From contig NZ_SMUV01000072.1 in the NCBI RefSeq assembly GCF_004358185.1, positions 1-64,000 on the forward strand: a DNA stretch of 64,000 nt, read 5' to 3'. Below, piece after piece: positions 7,851 through 17,260 of the stretch. The DNA comes from Antarcticimicrobium luteum. GTDB taxonomy: Bacteria > Pseudomonadota > Alphaproteobacteria > Rhodobacterales > Rhodobacteraceae. The notes under the pieces were generated by a model. It was given only the letters and a program-made list of their open reading frames with translations, was not told where the DNA came from and made no database searches. Both the position numbers and the translations under genes were made by a program. Each line of letters opens with the position of its first letter. The first letter of the stretch is position 1.

Positions 7851-10216
7851 TGCGCATCTACCTGCATATCGGCCCGCAATACATGGGCGCCGACCAGCTG
7901 TTCCAGGTGCTGGACGCCAAACGTGCGCAACTGAAGGACAAGGGCATCCTGTTCCCGCGTTCGCCGGGGGCGAAGAACCACACGCGGCTGTTCATGGCGG
8001 TGAGCGACGCCGACCATATCGACCCGTTGCGCTTCAACCGCGGCTTCATCGCACCGGACAAGCAGGAGACGCTGTATCGCATGCTGGGGCGGACGCTGGC
8101 GCAGGATGTTGAAAAGGCGCGGCCGGATATCCTGATCCTGGCGGCCGAGCAACTGGGAAGCGGGCTCTGCCGCACCTCTGAGCTGGAACGGCTCAGGGCG
8201 CTGCTGACGCCGCTGTCCGGGGATATCCGCATCATCGCCCATGTGGACGAACCCGCCCGCGCACTGGCCCGCGCCTATGCCGGCCAGGTGCTGGAGGGGC
8301 GCGCGGCCCCGCTCGGCCGCGAGATCGAAATGGCCCGCACAGGCGGCGACTGGTGGGCCGACAGCCTGGCCGCCGCGCCGGCGCCCGACCCGGCGGGCGG
8401 GCAGTTTCTGGAGACCCAGGCACCGCCGTTCTGGATCGACAGCGCCGCGCTGGTGCGGTTCTGGGAAAGCGTGTTCGGCGCCGGCTCGGTCACGCTGCGC
8501 GCCCATGACCCGGCGCGGGTCTACGGGCCGGAGGCGACGGAGGAGCTGCGCGCCACCTTCGGTCTTGCCCCAACCATCGGCAAGGCGGACCCGGCGCACG
8601 AACCGCCAGCCCCCTCCGCCGCCTGGCTGGCGCGCGCGCGCCAGCTCAACGCGCTGCTGCTGCGGGTGCTCGAGGATCACGCGCGGATCCTGCCCCGCCC
8701 GATGTGGCGCGGTTTTCTCGACGAGATCGCCATCGACGGCGCCGCCCTCGCCGCCGGCGCGCTGTCCCCCGTCTCGGCGCGGTTCGCCGCGGACGCGGGG
8801 GCGCTGGTGGCCGCGCATCCCGCGCTCGGCGACGCCCTTGCGCCCGATGCGCCCCTGCCCGACTGGCAGGAACCGGACCCCGGGCGCGGTTATCGCGCCA
8901 CGCAATATCTGAGCTGTTTCATTGAGCCGATCGAGCAGGCCTCGAAGGCGGAACGCGAACGCAAACATGCCGATCTGGCGCAGGTCAACGGGCATGGCGC
9001 CGATCCCGCCGCCGCCAAAGCGCCGGACGGGCTGAGCGAAACGGCGCAGCGGGTGTTGCCGCCGCTGGCGGTGGAGAAATTCCACCACCTGAAGACCACG
9101 CCCTACGCTCCGCACAACGATCTGGGCACGGTGCGGGAGGACGCGCCGGCGCCTCCCTATGCGCCGCTGCCGCCGCGCACGCTGGCCGAGGGGTCCAGCG
9201 GCACTGTCATCGTCGGCTGCATGAAGAACGAGGCGCCCTATATCGTCGAATGGGTCGCCTATCACCGCGCCATCGGCGTGGACAACTTCCTGATCTACAC
9301 CAACGACTGCACCGACGGCACCGACGAGATCCTCGGCCGGTTGCAGCAGATGGGCGTGCTGGAGCATCGCATCAACGACGACTGGCGCGGAAAATCCCCC
9401 CAGCAGCACGCGCTGAACCTGTCGCTGAAGGAACCCGTGGTGCGCAACGCCGACTGGTTGATGCATATCGACGTTGACGAATTCGTCAACGTGCGCTGCG
9501 GCAACGGCACCCTGCCCGATTTCTTTGGCGCGGTGCCGCAGGCCACTAATGTCGCAATGACCTGGCGCCTGTTCGGCCACAGCGGGGTGACCCGTCTGAA
9601 CGACCGCTTCGTCATCGAACAGTTCGACCGCTGCGCGCCGAAATACTGCCCCAAGCCGCACACCGTCTGGGGATTCAAGACGCTGTTCAGGAACATCGGC
9701 GCCTATCAGAAACTGAGCTGCCACCGCCCCAACAAGTTGGCCGACGACAAGCGCGACAAGGTGCTCTGGGTCAACGGATCGGGTCAGGACATGACCAAGG
9801 AGGCGATCGACAACGGCTGGCGCAGCTCCAAGCGATCCGTCGGTTACGATCTGCTCCAGCTCAACCACTATGCGCTGCGCTCGGCCGAGAGTTTCCTGAT
9901 CAAGCGCCAGCGCGGCCGCGCCCTGCATGTGGACCGCTCGATCGGGCTGAACTACTGGATCCGGATGGACTGGGACGATGCCCGCGATCTGACGATCCAG
10001 CGCAACCTGCCGCGGCTGCGCACCGAGTACGACCGGCTGATGGCCGACGACCGGCTGCGCGGGCTGCATGAGGAGGGGCTGGGCTGGCACCACGCCAAGG
10101 CGGCCGAGTTGCACGAAAAGCCGGAGTTTCAGGAGCTGTATGCACAGGCTCTGGAGATCCTCCTGACCGGGACCGAGCGCGCCGCCTACGCGCTGGCCCT
10201 CGATATGGAGAGTTGA
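7850..10216 (+). CDS. Two-domain protein: degenerate sulfotransferase-like domain plus glycosyltransferase family 2-like domain
   Basis: The protein has 788 residues. Residues 1 to about 200 resemble sulfotransferases: a leading HIG strand, a DILILAAEQLG strand and an AHVDEPARALARAY helix that recalls the 3'-phosphate-binding segment. The PAPS-binding loop, normally HKTGTT, reads PQYMGA, so catalysis is doubtful. A linker follows to about 445. Residues 450-760 form a glycosyltransferase domain with VGCMKNEAPYIVEWV, TNDCTDGTD and DVDEF near 540, closely like the two flanking single-domain enzymes. It starts at the ATG overlapping the previous stop (TGATG). The N-terminal domain may bind the acceptor or a partner. 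Confidence 0.75.
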   Translation: MRIYLHIGPQYMGADQLFQVLDAKRAQLKDKGILFPRSPGAKNHTRLFMAVSDADHIDPLRFNRGFIAPDKQETLYRMLGRTLAQDVEKARPDILILAAEQLGSGLCRTSELERLRALLTPLSGDIRIIAHVDEPARALARAYAGQVLEGRAAPLGREIEMARTGGDWWADSLAAAPAPDPAGGQFLETQAPPFWIDSAALVRFWESVFGAGSVTLRAHDPARVYGPEATEELRATFGLAPTIGKADPAHEPPAPSAAWLARARQLNALLLRVLEDHARILPRPMWRGFLDEIAIDGAALAAGALSPVSARFAADAGALVAAHPALGDALAPDAPLPDWQEPDPGRGYRATQYLSCFIEPIEQASKAERERKHADLAQVNGHGADPAAAKAPDGLSETAQRVLPPLAVEKFHHLKTTPYAPHNDLGTVREDAPAPPYAPLPPRTLAEGSSGTVIVGCMKNEAPYIVEWVAYHRAIGVDNFLIYTNDCTDGTDEILGRLQQMGVLEHRINDDWRGKSPQQHALNLSLKEPVVRNADWLMHIDVDEFVNVRCGNGTLPDFFGAVPQATNVAMTWRLFGHSGVTRLNDRFVIEQFDRCAPKYCPKPHTVWGFKTLFRNIGAYQKLSCHRPNKLADDKRDKVLWVNGSGQDMTKEAIDNGWRSSKRSVGYDLLQLNHYALRSAESFLIKRQRGRALHVDRSIGLNYWIRMDWDDARDLTIQRNLPRLRTEYDRLMADDRLRGLHEEGLGWHHAKAAELHEKPEFQELYAQALEILLTGTERAAYALALDMES

Positions 10217-10219
10217 GCG

Positions 10220-10927
10220 ATGGACGGATCCGAGCCGACCGGGACCAGACCGAAATTCATCCGCTCGCGCGGGCTGAAATTTCCCTTTGATCCCCGCGTC
10301 ATCGACCGCAAGCGGCGCAGGCTGCTGCATGGCGACGCCTATGAGCTGAAGGAAAGCGAAGCAGTGTTGTCGCAGATCCGCCCCGCGGACACCGTGATCG
10401 AGCTGGGCGCCGGCATGGGTTATATGTCCACGCTGATGGCCAAGAGGATCAAGGTGCGCCAGGTCCACGCCTTTGAGGCCAACCCGGCGATGATCCCCTA
10501 TATCCGCTCGGTCCATGCGGCCAATGGCGTCGAGACCGTGACCGTGCACAACGCCCTGCTCGGCGAGACCGAGGGCGAGGTCACCTTTTACGTGCGGGGC
10601 GATTTCGTCGCCTCCTCGCTGGCGGATGATCTGGGCGACAAACATGGCGGCGTCATCGCCCGGGAACGGGTGCCGGTGCGGGCAGTCTCGAAGGTGATCG
10701 ACGAAATCCGCCCGACCGCGCTGGTCTGCGACATCGAGGGCGCGGAACAGGCCCTGCTGCCGCTGATGGACCTTTCCGGCCTGCGGCTGGCGATTGTCGA
10801 GCTGCACCCGCAGGTGTTCGGCCAGAGCGGCACGCAAACGGTGTTCCGCACCATGTCCGAGGCCGGGCTGACCTATTTCCCGCGCGCCTCGCAGGGCAAG
10901 GTCGTGACCTTCAGGCGCGACTGGTGA
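10220..10927 (+). CDS. FkbM family methyltransferase
   Basis: This 235-residue protein has the SAM-binding motif I as VIELGAGMGYMS (59-70), an acidic strand end in VHAFEANPAMIPY, and the FkbM-type VCDIEGAEQALLP motif followed by IVELHPQVFG. FkbM enzymes O-methylate sugars or polyketides; beside three glycosyltransferases, methylation of a glycan hydroxyl is the likely role. It starts four bases after the fusion gene and stops one base before the next glycosyltransferase, so all four are one operon. Confidence 0.85.
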   Translation: MDGSEPTGTRPKFIRSRGLKFPFDPRVIDRKRRRLLHGDAYELKESEAVLSQIRPADTVIELGAGMGYMSTLMAKRIKVRQVHAFEANPAMIPYIRSVHAANGVETVTVHNALLGETEGEVTFYVRGDFVASSLADDLGDKHGGVIARERVPVRAVSKVIDEIRPTALVCDIEGAEQALLPLMDLSGLRLAIVELHPQVFGQSGTQTVFRTMSEAGLTYFPRASQGKVVTFRRDW

Positions 10928-10928
10928 G

Positions 10929-11975
10929 ATGCGCGCGCTGGCCGTCCTGACCGTCCGAAACGAGGCCGCGTTTCTGATCGAATGGCTGGCCCATCACCGT
11001 GCCGTCGGCTTTACCGACTTTCTGGTGCTGTCAAACGATTGCCAGGACGGCACCGACCTGATGCTCGACCGGCTGGAACAGATGGGCTGGCTGACCCATG
11101 TGCGCAATGACGGCCCCTATGACAAGGGCGGCATCCAGTTCACCGGGCTCAAGCACGCGGACAAGCACAAGCTGGTCAAACGGGCCGACTGGATCATGGC
11201 GCTGGATATCGACGAATTCGTCAACATCCATGCCGGCGACAACACGCTGGGCGCGCTGCTGGCAGCGCTGCCGCAGGCCACCGCGATCACCCTGACCTGG
11301 CGGCTGTTCGGCAACGCGGACACGATGCGCTACAGCGACCAGCCAGTGACCGAGGCGTTCACCCGCTGCGCGCCCTCGGTGATGTACTGGCCGTGGCGCG
11401 CGGCGATGTTCAAGACGCTGTATCGCAATGACGGCATCTACCGGAAGCTGGGCGTTCACCGGCCACGCAGCCCGGACAAGGACCGGCTGCATGAGGCGCA
11501 TTGGTACGACGGCGAGGGGCGCGCGCTGGACGATCAGTTCAAGCTCACCCGGATCTTCAACAGCTACGGGCGGCCGAATTACGGGCTGGCGCAGCTCAAC
11601 CACTATGCCTTGGGGTCGATGGAAAGCTTTGTCCTCAAGGCCGATCGCGGCCGCGCGGTCCATTCCGAGCATATGCTGGATCTGGATTACTGGGTCGAGC
11701 GGAACTTCAACACCGAGACCGATACGACGATCCGGCGCATCGAAGCGCACAGCGCGCCGCTGCGCGACGAGTTGCATGCGGATGCCGAACTGGACCGGCT
11801 GCATCAGGCGGCCGTGGCCTGGCGCAAGGCGCGGTTTCTGGAGCTGATGGAGATGGAGCCCTATCGCGCCCTGTTCGCACGGCTGCTGATGACGCCGCCC
11901 TCGCGCCCGATCTCGCGCACCTCGGCCCGCACCCTGATCGGGTTCGCCAACCTGGGACGCATGAAACAGGGCTAG
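10929..11975 (+). CDS. Glycosyltransferase family 2-like protein, last of the cluster
   Basis: This 348-residue protein is a paralogue of the two upstream glycosyltransferase domains: AVLTVRNEAAFLIEWL at the start, SNDCQDGTD (35-43), DIDEF (93-97), LTWRLFG, and LNHYALGS near 220. The WRLFG segment is also in the fusion protein, so these two are closer to each other than to the first gene. It begins one base after the FkbM stop. It probably adds a sugar to the same product; the product is unknown. It is the last gene of the plus-strand operon, followed by 124 bases without an obvious strong terminator. Confidence 0.85.
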   Translation: MRALAVLTVRNEAAFLIEWLAHHRAVGFTDFLVLSNDCQDGTDLMLDRLEQMGWLTHVRNDGPYDKGGIQFTGLKHADKHKLVKRADWIMALDIDEFVNIHAGDNTLGALLAALPQATAITLTWRLFGNADTMRYSDQPVTEAFTRCAPSVMYWPWRAAMFKTLYRNDGIYRKLGVHRPRSPDKDRLHEAHWYDGEGRALDDQFKLTRIFNSYGRPNYGLAQLNHYALGSMESFVLKADRGRAVHSEHMLDLDYWVERNFNTETDTTIRRIEAHSAPLRDELHADAELDRLHQAAVAWRKARFLELMEMEPYRALFARLLMTPPSRPISRTSARTLIGFANLGRMKQG

Positions 11976-12099
11976 CGGACCCAGACGGCCGGGCCGGCAC
12001 CGCCGCACCACCCGGCGCCACGCGCAGCGCCGCTTATTCCCTTTCCCCGATTGACCGGCTAGGACGCGGGCGGATGCAGGAAACCACAGGACACCGGAC

Positions 12100-12489
12100 A
12101 TGCCCCTTACCCTCACCGCGCTCTACGCAGGCCTGCTTGGCCTTTTCTATGTCGGCCTCAGCCTCTGGGTCGTCAAGGTTCGCGTGAACCAGAAGGTCGC
12201 CAGCGGCGACAAGGGCAACCCGGTGATGCAGAACGCCATGCGCACCCATGCCAATTTCGCCGAATACGTGCCGATGGGACTGATCCTGATCGGGCTGGGC
12301 GAGGCGCAGGGCATGCCCGCGGTGGGCACCCACGCCCTTGGTGCGGCGCTGCTGATCGCCCGGCTGATGCACGCCTTCGGCATGGGCCGGCTGCCGCACA
12401 TCCCCGCCCTGCGCGGCGGCGGTGCGACACTGACCTTTGTGGTGCTGCTGATCGCGGCGCTGGCCAACCTCGGCCACGCGCTGTTCTGA
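12100..12489 (+). CDS. MAPEG family membrane protein
   Basis: This 129-residue protein has four hydrophobic segments and the MAPEG pattern of RTHANFAEYVPMG after the first segment and an ARLMHAFG segment in the third. MAPEG proteins include glutathione-dependent enzymes and many uncharacterised bacterial relatives of this length. The location is the inner membrane. An AGGA lies upstream of the ATG. It appears to be a single gene; its substrate is unknown. Confidence 0.85.
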   Translation: MPLTLTALYAGLLGLFYVGLSLWVVKVRVNQKVASGDKGNPVMQNAMRTHANFAEYVPMGLILIGLGEAQGMPAVGTHALGAALLIARLMHAFGMGRLPHIPALRGGGATLTFVVLLIAALANLGHALF

Positions 12490-12667
12490 GGCGATGGCCA
12501 GGTCGCCCCGCGCGCCAATGGCCCGGGGGGCGGACCGGCACCGGGATCACCCACCACAGAACCACCCGGAAACGGACCTGAGAATTCCCAACTTCGGCCA
12601 TAGTCCGCCCCTAGCTTGACCTTGCGCCGAACCAGCCCGACATGTGGCTGGACGAGTTGAGGATTGC

Positions 12668-13663
12668 ATGATGCAGGACGGCATGACCCAGGATCACGAC
12701 AACCAGGACGACGAGAACGGGTTCGAGGCCTCGCTCGCCGATCTCGGCAAGGCCGAGTGGAAGGCCGCATTGATCGCGCAGGCCGAGGCGCACGGCATGT
12801 CGCAGGAACTGGGCAAGCGCCATTTCGCCACCTTCATCGACAAGAAGGCGACGCTGCTGGTCACCTTTGAGACCATTCAGGGCATCCGGGCGCTGTCGGA
12901 GACCGCGCAGCCCTTTGGCTTCGACATGGTCAAGGCGCAGGGGTGGTCGCATCTGTGCCTGATTTCCGACGGCGATACCTGGTTCCGAGACGAGGACGTC
13001 TATGCGTTTTTCGACCAGCTGATCGACGACGGCTTTTTCGAGGATTTCGACCGCGTGCTGTTCTACGGCGCCGGCCCCTGCGGGTATGCCGCGGCGACCT
13101 ATTCGGTGGCCTCGCCCGGCGCGACCGTGATCGCGGTGCAGCCGCAAGCCACGCTGTCGCCGCGAATGACCGAATGGGACGACCGCTTTACCGAGATGCG
13201 GCGCATCGATTTCACCTCGCGCTATGGCTATGCGCCCGACATGCTGGACGCGGCGGAACAGGCCTTTGTCCTATATGATCCGCGGCAGGCGCTGGACGCG
13301 ATGCACGCCACGCTGTTCGCGCGGCCCAACGTCTCGCGCCTGCGGCTGCCCTTCATGGGCAGTGCTCTGCAGACACAGCTCATCGAGATGAAGATCCTCT
13401 ATCGCCTGCTGTCGCTGGCAGGCGCCGCCAAGCTGACCGAGCAGAAGTTCTACGAGCTGTCCCGCGGACGGCGCGAGAACGGGGTTTATCTACGCAATCT
13501 GATGAACCATCTGGACCAGAACGAACGGTTCTATCTGACGATGCTGCTGTGCCGCAACGTGACCTCGCGGCTGCGGGCGCGGCGGTTCCGCCGGCGGCTG
13601 GACCAATTGGAGCAACTGGCCGAAGAGGGCGCCTTTCGCGCGCCTCCGCCGCCAGCGCAATAA
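12668..13663 (+). CDS. Rhodobacterales protein of unclear function, alpha/beta-hydrolase-like nucleophile-elbow region
   Basis: This 331-residue protein resembles a Rhodobacteraceae family that I recall being labelled phosphoadenosine phosphosulfate reductase. I see no PAPS-reductase motif and no catalytic ECGLH-type Cys. Instead, FDRVLFYGAGPCGYAA (127-142) after a beta strand looks like a hydrolase nucleophile elbow, but with Ala-Gly-Pro-Cys where GxSxG would be, so catalysis is uncertain. The C-terminal 80 residues are helical and basic. I chose the ATG at 12668 because GAGG lies five bases upstream, over a GTG at 12644. It stands alone between MAPEG and pyrC. Confidence 0.6.
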   Translation: MMQDGMTQDHDNQDDENGFEASLADLGKAEWKAALIAQAEAHGMSQELGKRHFATFIDKKATLLVTFETIQGIRALSETAQPFGFDMVKAQGWSHLCLISDGDTWFRDEDVYAFFDQLIDDGFFEDFDRVLFYGAGPCGYAAATYSVASPGATVIAVQPQATLSPRMTEWDDRFTEMRRIDFTSRYGYAPDMLDAAEQAFVLYDPRQALDAMHATLFARPNVSRLRLPFMGSALQTQLIEMKILYRLLSLAGAAKLTEQKFYELSRGRRENGVYLRNLMNHLDQNERFYLTMLLCRNVTSRLRARRFRRRLDQLEQLAEEGAFRAPPPPAQ

Positions 13664-13766
13664 CCGGCCAGGCGGCGGGTCCGCCCCTCGCCGCACGCTC
13701 CCTGCCCGGCTCCTGGCCCCTGTGTCCCCTCTGGTTCGCGCCGCGTGCCTGTGCTAGCGAACCGAC

Positions 13767-14801
13767 ATGACACAGACCCTCACGCTCCGCCGTCCCGACG
13801 ACTGGCACCTGCATCTGCGCGATGGCGCCATGCTGGCCGGTGTCCTGCCCGAAACCGCGCGCCATTTCGCCCGCGCCATCATCATGCCCAACCTGGTGCC
13901 GCCGGTGGTCACCGGCGCGCAGGCCGCCGCCTATCGGGGCCGCATCCTGGCGGCGCTGCCCGAGGGGATGGCGTTCGAACCGCTGATGACGCTCTACCTG
14001 ACCGAGGAAACCGACCCGGACGACGTGGCGGCGGCGGCGCAAAGCGGACTTGTCACGGCGGTCAAGCTCTATCCTGCGGGCGCCACCACCAACTCGGCCA
14101 GCGGTGTGCAGGATTTCGACAAGGTGCGTCCGGTGCTGGAGAAGATGGCCGAGATCGGCCTGCCGCTTTGCGTCCATGGCGAGGTGACCACGCCGGAGGT
14201 CGATATCTTCGACCGCGAGGCGGTGTTCATCGAACGTGTGCTCGACCCGGTCCGCAAGGCGACGCCGGGGCTGCGCGTGGTGATGGAGCATATCACCACC
14301 GCCAACGGCATCGACTATGTGAAATCACAGGACGACATGGGCGGCACCATCACCGCGCATCACCTGGTGATCAACCGCAACCACATCCTGGTCGGCGGCA
14401 TCCACCCGCATTACTACTGCCTGCCGGTCGCCAAGCGCGAAGAGCACCGCCAGGCGCTGGTCGCCGCCGCCACCGGCGGGGATGCGCATTTCTTCCTCGG
14501 CACCGACAGCGCGCCGCATACCGACGCCAACAAGCAAAGCGCCTGCGGCTGCGCCGGCTGCTTCACCGCCACCAACACCATGTCCGTTCTCGCCGAGGTG
14601 TTCGAACGCGAAGGCGCGCTGGACCGGCTCGAAGGTTTCGCCTCGCTCAACGGTCCGGCCTTCTACCGGCTGCCCGCGAATGAGGACCGGATCACGCTGG
14701 AAAAAGGCGCCCCGGTCGCCTACCCGGCGCGGATCGAAACCGGCGAAGGCCCGGTGACGGTGTTCGACCCGGGCTTCCCGCTGCACTGGCGGGTGGTCTG
14801 A
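13767..14801 (+). CDS. pyrC: Dihydroorotase, class II type
   Basis: This 344-residue enzyme converts N-carbamoyl-aspartate to dihydroorotate in pyrimidine synthesis. The zinc ligands are visible as WHLHLRDG (His14, His16), the carboxylated Lys100 in VKLYPAG, His137 in CVHGE, His175 in MEHITT, and the catalytic Asp in GTDSAPH. Length and motifs match the E. coli-type class II enzyme. In related genomes pyrC usually sits next to pyrE; here an RTX gene separates them. Confidence 0.97.
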   Translation: MTQTLTLRRPDDWHLHLRDGAMLAGVLPETARHFARAIIMPNLVPPVVTGAQAAAYRGRILAALPEGMAFEPLMTLYLTEETDPDDVAAAAQSGLVTAVKLYPAGATTNSASGVQDFDKVRPVLEKMAEIGLPLCVHGEVTTPEVDIFDREAVFIERVLDPVRKATPGLRVVMEHITTANGIDYVKSQDDMGGTITAHHLVINRNHILVGGIHPHYYCLPVAKREEHRQALVAAATGGDAHFFLGTDSAPHTDANKQSACGCAGCFTATNTMSVLAEVFEREGALDRLEGFASLNGPAFYRLPANEDRITLEKGAPVAYPARIETGEGPVTVFDPGFPLHWRVV

Positions 14802-14922
14802 GCCGCCCCGGCCGCACCGGTCGGCTTTCCACCTCTGCGCGACCGGCGTCCTGTTTTGCAGCCCCCGCCGGTTGCATGGCGCTGCTCCTCTGCACCACGT
14901 TGTTATTACAGGAAAACCTTAC

Positions 14923-14952
14923 TTGACGGGGTATGAATTTCTTTCCTAGCGT
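14923..14952 (+). promoter_or_regulatory. Possible promoter of the first RTX gene
   Basis: TTGACG (14923-14928) and TAGCGT (14947-14952) are 18 bases apart in a locally A+T-richer stretch 70 bases before the RTX start. The -35 is good, the -10 is weak. The rest of 14802-15019 holds no gene. Confidence 0.35.
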
Positions 14953-15019
14953 CGGTCCGGGTGTGACCGTCTGTCGCTGGCCGATGGTCTGGAATCTATT
15001 TGATTAAGAAGGCGGGCAG

Positions 15020-16438
15020 ATGACTTCAGTTGCTTATACAACCTATTATTCCATTTCCGGTTTTTCCTACGACTACAAGGACACCGAGGATCACGAAGAC
15101 GACTATGGCGTCAGCTTCCACCCCAGCGTGACCTTCAATATTTCGGGTGAGCCCGGCTCCGGTTTCTCTTATGTGGTCACCGGATATTCGGACGGCTACC
15201 CCGTTTTCGACACCACGCTTTCCAGTGGCACCTATACCCTCGATCTCGACGGCCACAATCTGTACGCGCTGGACGTCGACGCCTCCGTCATCGCCATCGA
15301 CTGGACCATGGGCGGCGTCAGCCATAGCACCACCCTGCTCGAACTCGACTGGGGCAAGGGTGACGACGCGGAAGGCTATTACCACGGCACCCGCTATTAT
15401 TTTGTGCTGGGCGGCGACGAGCTGCCCGCGTTCAGCTCGATGGCAGAGTTCGATGCCTTCGCCAATTCCGATACCTATATCACCGCCGACTATGTTCCCA
15501 GCACCGGTCCGTTCGCCGAAGGCAAACTGATCGAATGGGGCGAGATCCTGAGCACCACGGTGCTGGGCGCCGATGAGGACATCAGCGGCACCGCCGGCCC
15601 GGATGTGCTGTCGGGCGGCTATGGCGACGACTATTTCATCTCCTCCGAAGGCAATGACACCTACAAGGGCGGCGTTGGCTTTGATCAGGTCTCCTTCAAG
15701 GACGACCCCGCCGGCGTGGCGGCCAATCTCGCCACCGGAACGGCGACCGACGGCTGGGGCGACACTGACACGCTGATCAGCATCGAAATGCTGCGCGGCA
15801 GCCTGTTCGACGATACGCTCATTGGTGACAAGGGCGGCAACCATATCCGTGGTCTGGGCGGCGACGACGTGCTGAACGGCGGCAAGGGCAAAGACGTTGT
15901 GCGCTATGACCGCGACGCAAAGTATGGCGGCACCGATGGCGTAACCGTGAACCTCAAGAAGGGCACGGCAACCGACGGGTTCGGCGATAGCGACAAGCTG
16001 AAGAACTTCGAGAACGTGATCGGCACGGAATCGAAAGACAAGATCATCGGTTCGGGCGGCAAGAACATAATCGAAGGCGAAGGCGGCAACGACGTCCTCA
16101 AAGGGCTTGCCGGCAAGGACATTCTTTTTGGCGGCACCGGCAAGGACAAACTCGACGGCGGCAACGGCAACGACAAGCTCTATGGGGATGGCGGCGCCGA
16201 CCGCTTTATTTTCTCCGGCAAGTTCGGAGACGACACGATCTTTGATTTCGACACCGCAGGCACCAAGGAGCGGATCGACCTGTCCTCCGTATCGCCCATC
16301 AGGAATTTCAGGGATCTGTCGAACAACCACCTGTCCGAGGTCTCCGGCAGCGCTGTGATCGACGATGGAAACGGCAACACGATTACCCTCGACGGTGTCG
16401 CCATGTCCGATCTTTCGGCCAACGATTTCCTGTTCTGA
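15020..16438 (+). CDS. RTX calcium-binding protein, probably secreted
   Basis: This 472-residue acidic protein lacks a signal peptide. Residues 1-185 have no known fold. From about 190 it has glycine/aspartate nonapeptide repeats (for example [38 protein letters not shown]). A block of about 60 residues is duplicated: the [14 protein letters not shown] unit near 239-300 recurs as [14 protein letters not shown] near 314-372. The C-terminus ends in the short hydrophobic FLF typical of type I secretion substrates. No type I exporter is in the window. It is its own transcription unit with a promoter-like region before it and an intrinsic terminator after it, inserted between pyrC and pyrE. Its function outside the cell is unknown. 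Confidence 0.85.
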   Translation: MTSVAYTTYYSISGFSYDYKDTEDHEDDYGVSFHPSVTFNISGEPGSGFSYVVTGYSDGYPVFDTTLSSGTYTLDLDGHNLYALDVDASVIAIDWTMGGVSHSTTLLELDWGKGDDAEGYYHGTRYYFVLGGDELPAFSSMAEFDAFANSDTYITADYVPSTGPFAEGKLIEWGEILSTTVLGADEDISGTAGPDVLSGGYGDDYFISSEGNDTYKGGVGFDQVSFKDDPAGVAANLATGTATDGWGDTDTLISIEMLRGSLFDDTLIGDKGGNHIRGLGGDDVLNGGKGKDVVRYDRDAKYGGTDGVTVNLKKGTATDGFGDSDKLKNFENVIGTESKDKIIGSGGKNIIEGEGGNDVLKGLAGKDILFGGTGKDKLDGGNGNDKLYGDGGADRFIFSGKFGDDTIFDFDTAGTKERIDLSSVSPIRNFRDLSNNHLSEVSGSAVIDDGNGNTITLDGVAMSDLSANDFLF

Positions 16439-16462
16439 GCGCCGGCCGACACAAAAGCGACC

Positions 16463-16499
16463 GCCCGCCCGGCCCCGTGCCGCGGCGGGCTTTTCTTTT
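16463..16499 (+). terminator. Intrinsic terminator after the first RTX gene
   Basis: Arms GCCCGCC (16463-16469) and GGCGGGC (16484-16490) are followed by TTTTCTTTT. It lies 25 bases past the RTX stop and just before pyrE, so pyrE likely needs its own promoter. Confidence 0.8.
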
Positions 16500-16553
16500 G
16501 CCCCCCGCTCCAGTAATTGCCGCTGCAACCCCGCCGCCCGAAAGGATTTGCCG

Positions 16554-17231
16554 ATGATCCCCTCCTCCTATCCCTCGCCCGAAGAGATGGCCCGCCTGAC
16601 CGCGCGGATGCTGCTGGAGATTCAGGCGGTGCATCTGAATGCGGAAGAGCCCTTTACCCTGGCGAGCGGTTTGCCGAGCCCCACCTACATCGACTGCCGC
16701 AAGTTGATCTCCTATCCCCGCATCCGGTCCACCCTGATGGATTTCCTGACCGTCACGGTGATGCGCAACGCCGGTTTCGAGGCCTTCGACAACATCGCCG
16801 GCGGCGAGACCGCGGGCATCCCCTTTGCCGCGCTGGTGGCCGAGCGGATGGGCCTGCCGATGACCTACGTTCGCAAGAAGCCCAAGGGCTACGGCCGCAA
16901 CGCCCGCATCGAGGGCGCGATGACCGAAGGCCAGCGGGTGCTGCTGGTCGAGGATCTGACCACCGACGGCGGCTCGAAGCTGTCCTTTGTGGACGCCATC
17001 CGCGACACCGGCGCCAGCTGCGCCCATACTGCGGTCATCTTCTATTACGGCATCTTCCCGGAGACCGAGAAGACGCTGGGCGATCACGGCGTCAGCCTGC
17101 ATCACCTGTGCACTTGGTGGGACGTGCTGACCGAGGCCAAGCAATCGAACGCCTTCAGCCGCGAGACCCTGCGCGGCGTTGAGGAGTTCCTTCATGACCC
17201 GCGCAAGTGGCAGGAAGAGCACAAGGCGTAA
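16554..17231 (+). CDS. pyrE: Orotate phosphoribosyltransferase
   Basis: This 225-residue enzyme joins orotate and PRPP to make orotidine monophosphate. The PRPP-binding motif is [14 protein letters not shown] (about 130-143), and the substrate loop includes [17 protein letters not shown]. The C-terminal extension ([10 protein letters not shown]) is typical of alphaproteobacterial enzymes. The ATG at 16554 follows AAAGGA with an eight-base spacer; longer readings enter the terminator. It lies 1.7 kb from pyrC because of the RTX insertion. Confidence 0.96.
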   Translation: MIPSSYPSPEEMARLTARMLLEIQAVHLNAEEPFTLASGLPSPTYIDCRKLISYPRIRSTLMDFLTVTVMRNAGFEAFDNIAGGETAGIPFAALVAERMGLPMTYVRKKPKGYGRNARIEGAMTEGQRVLLVEDLTTDGGSKLSFVDAIRDTGASCAHTAVIFYYGIFPETEKTLGDHGVSLHHLCTWWDVLTEAKQSNAFSRETLRGVEEFLHDPRKWQEEHKA

Positions 17232-17260
17232 CCTTTCCCGGCCAGCCCCTGTGGCCAGTT

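Noticed and set aside
7781-10837. A 1018-codon minus-strand frame across the glycosyltransferase cluster
   Set aside because: It lies opposite three genes with clear motifs and tight spacing; its translation is low-complexity and rich in His, Gln and Arg, as expected from the antisense of GC-rich genes.
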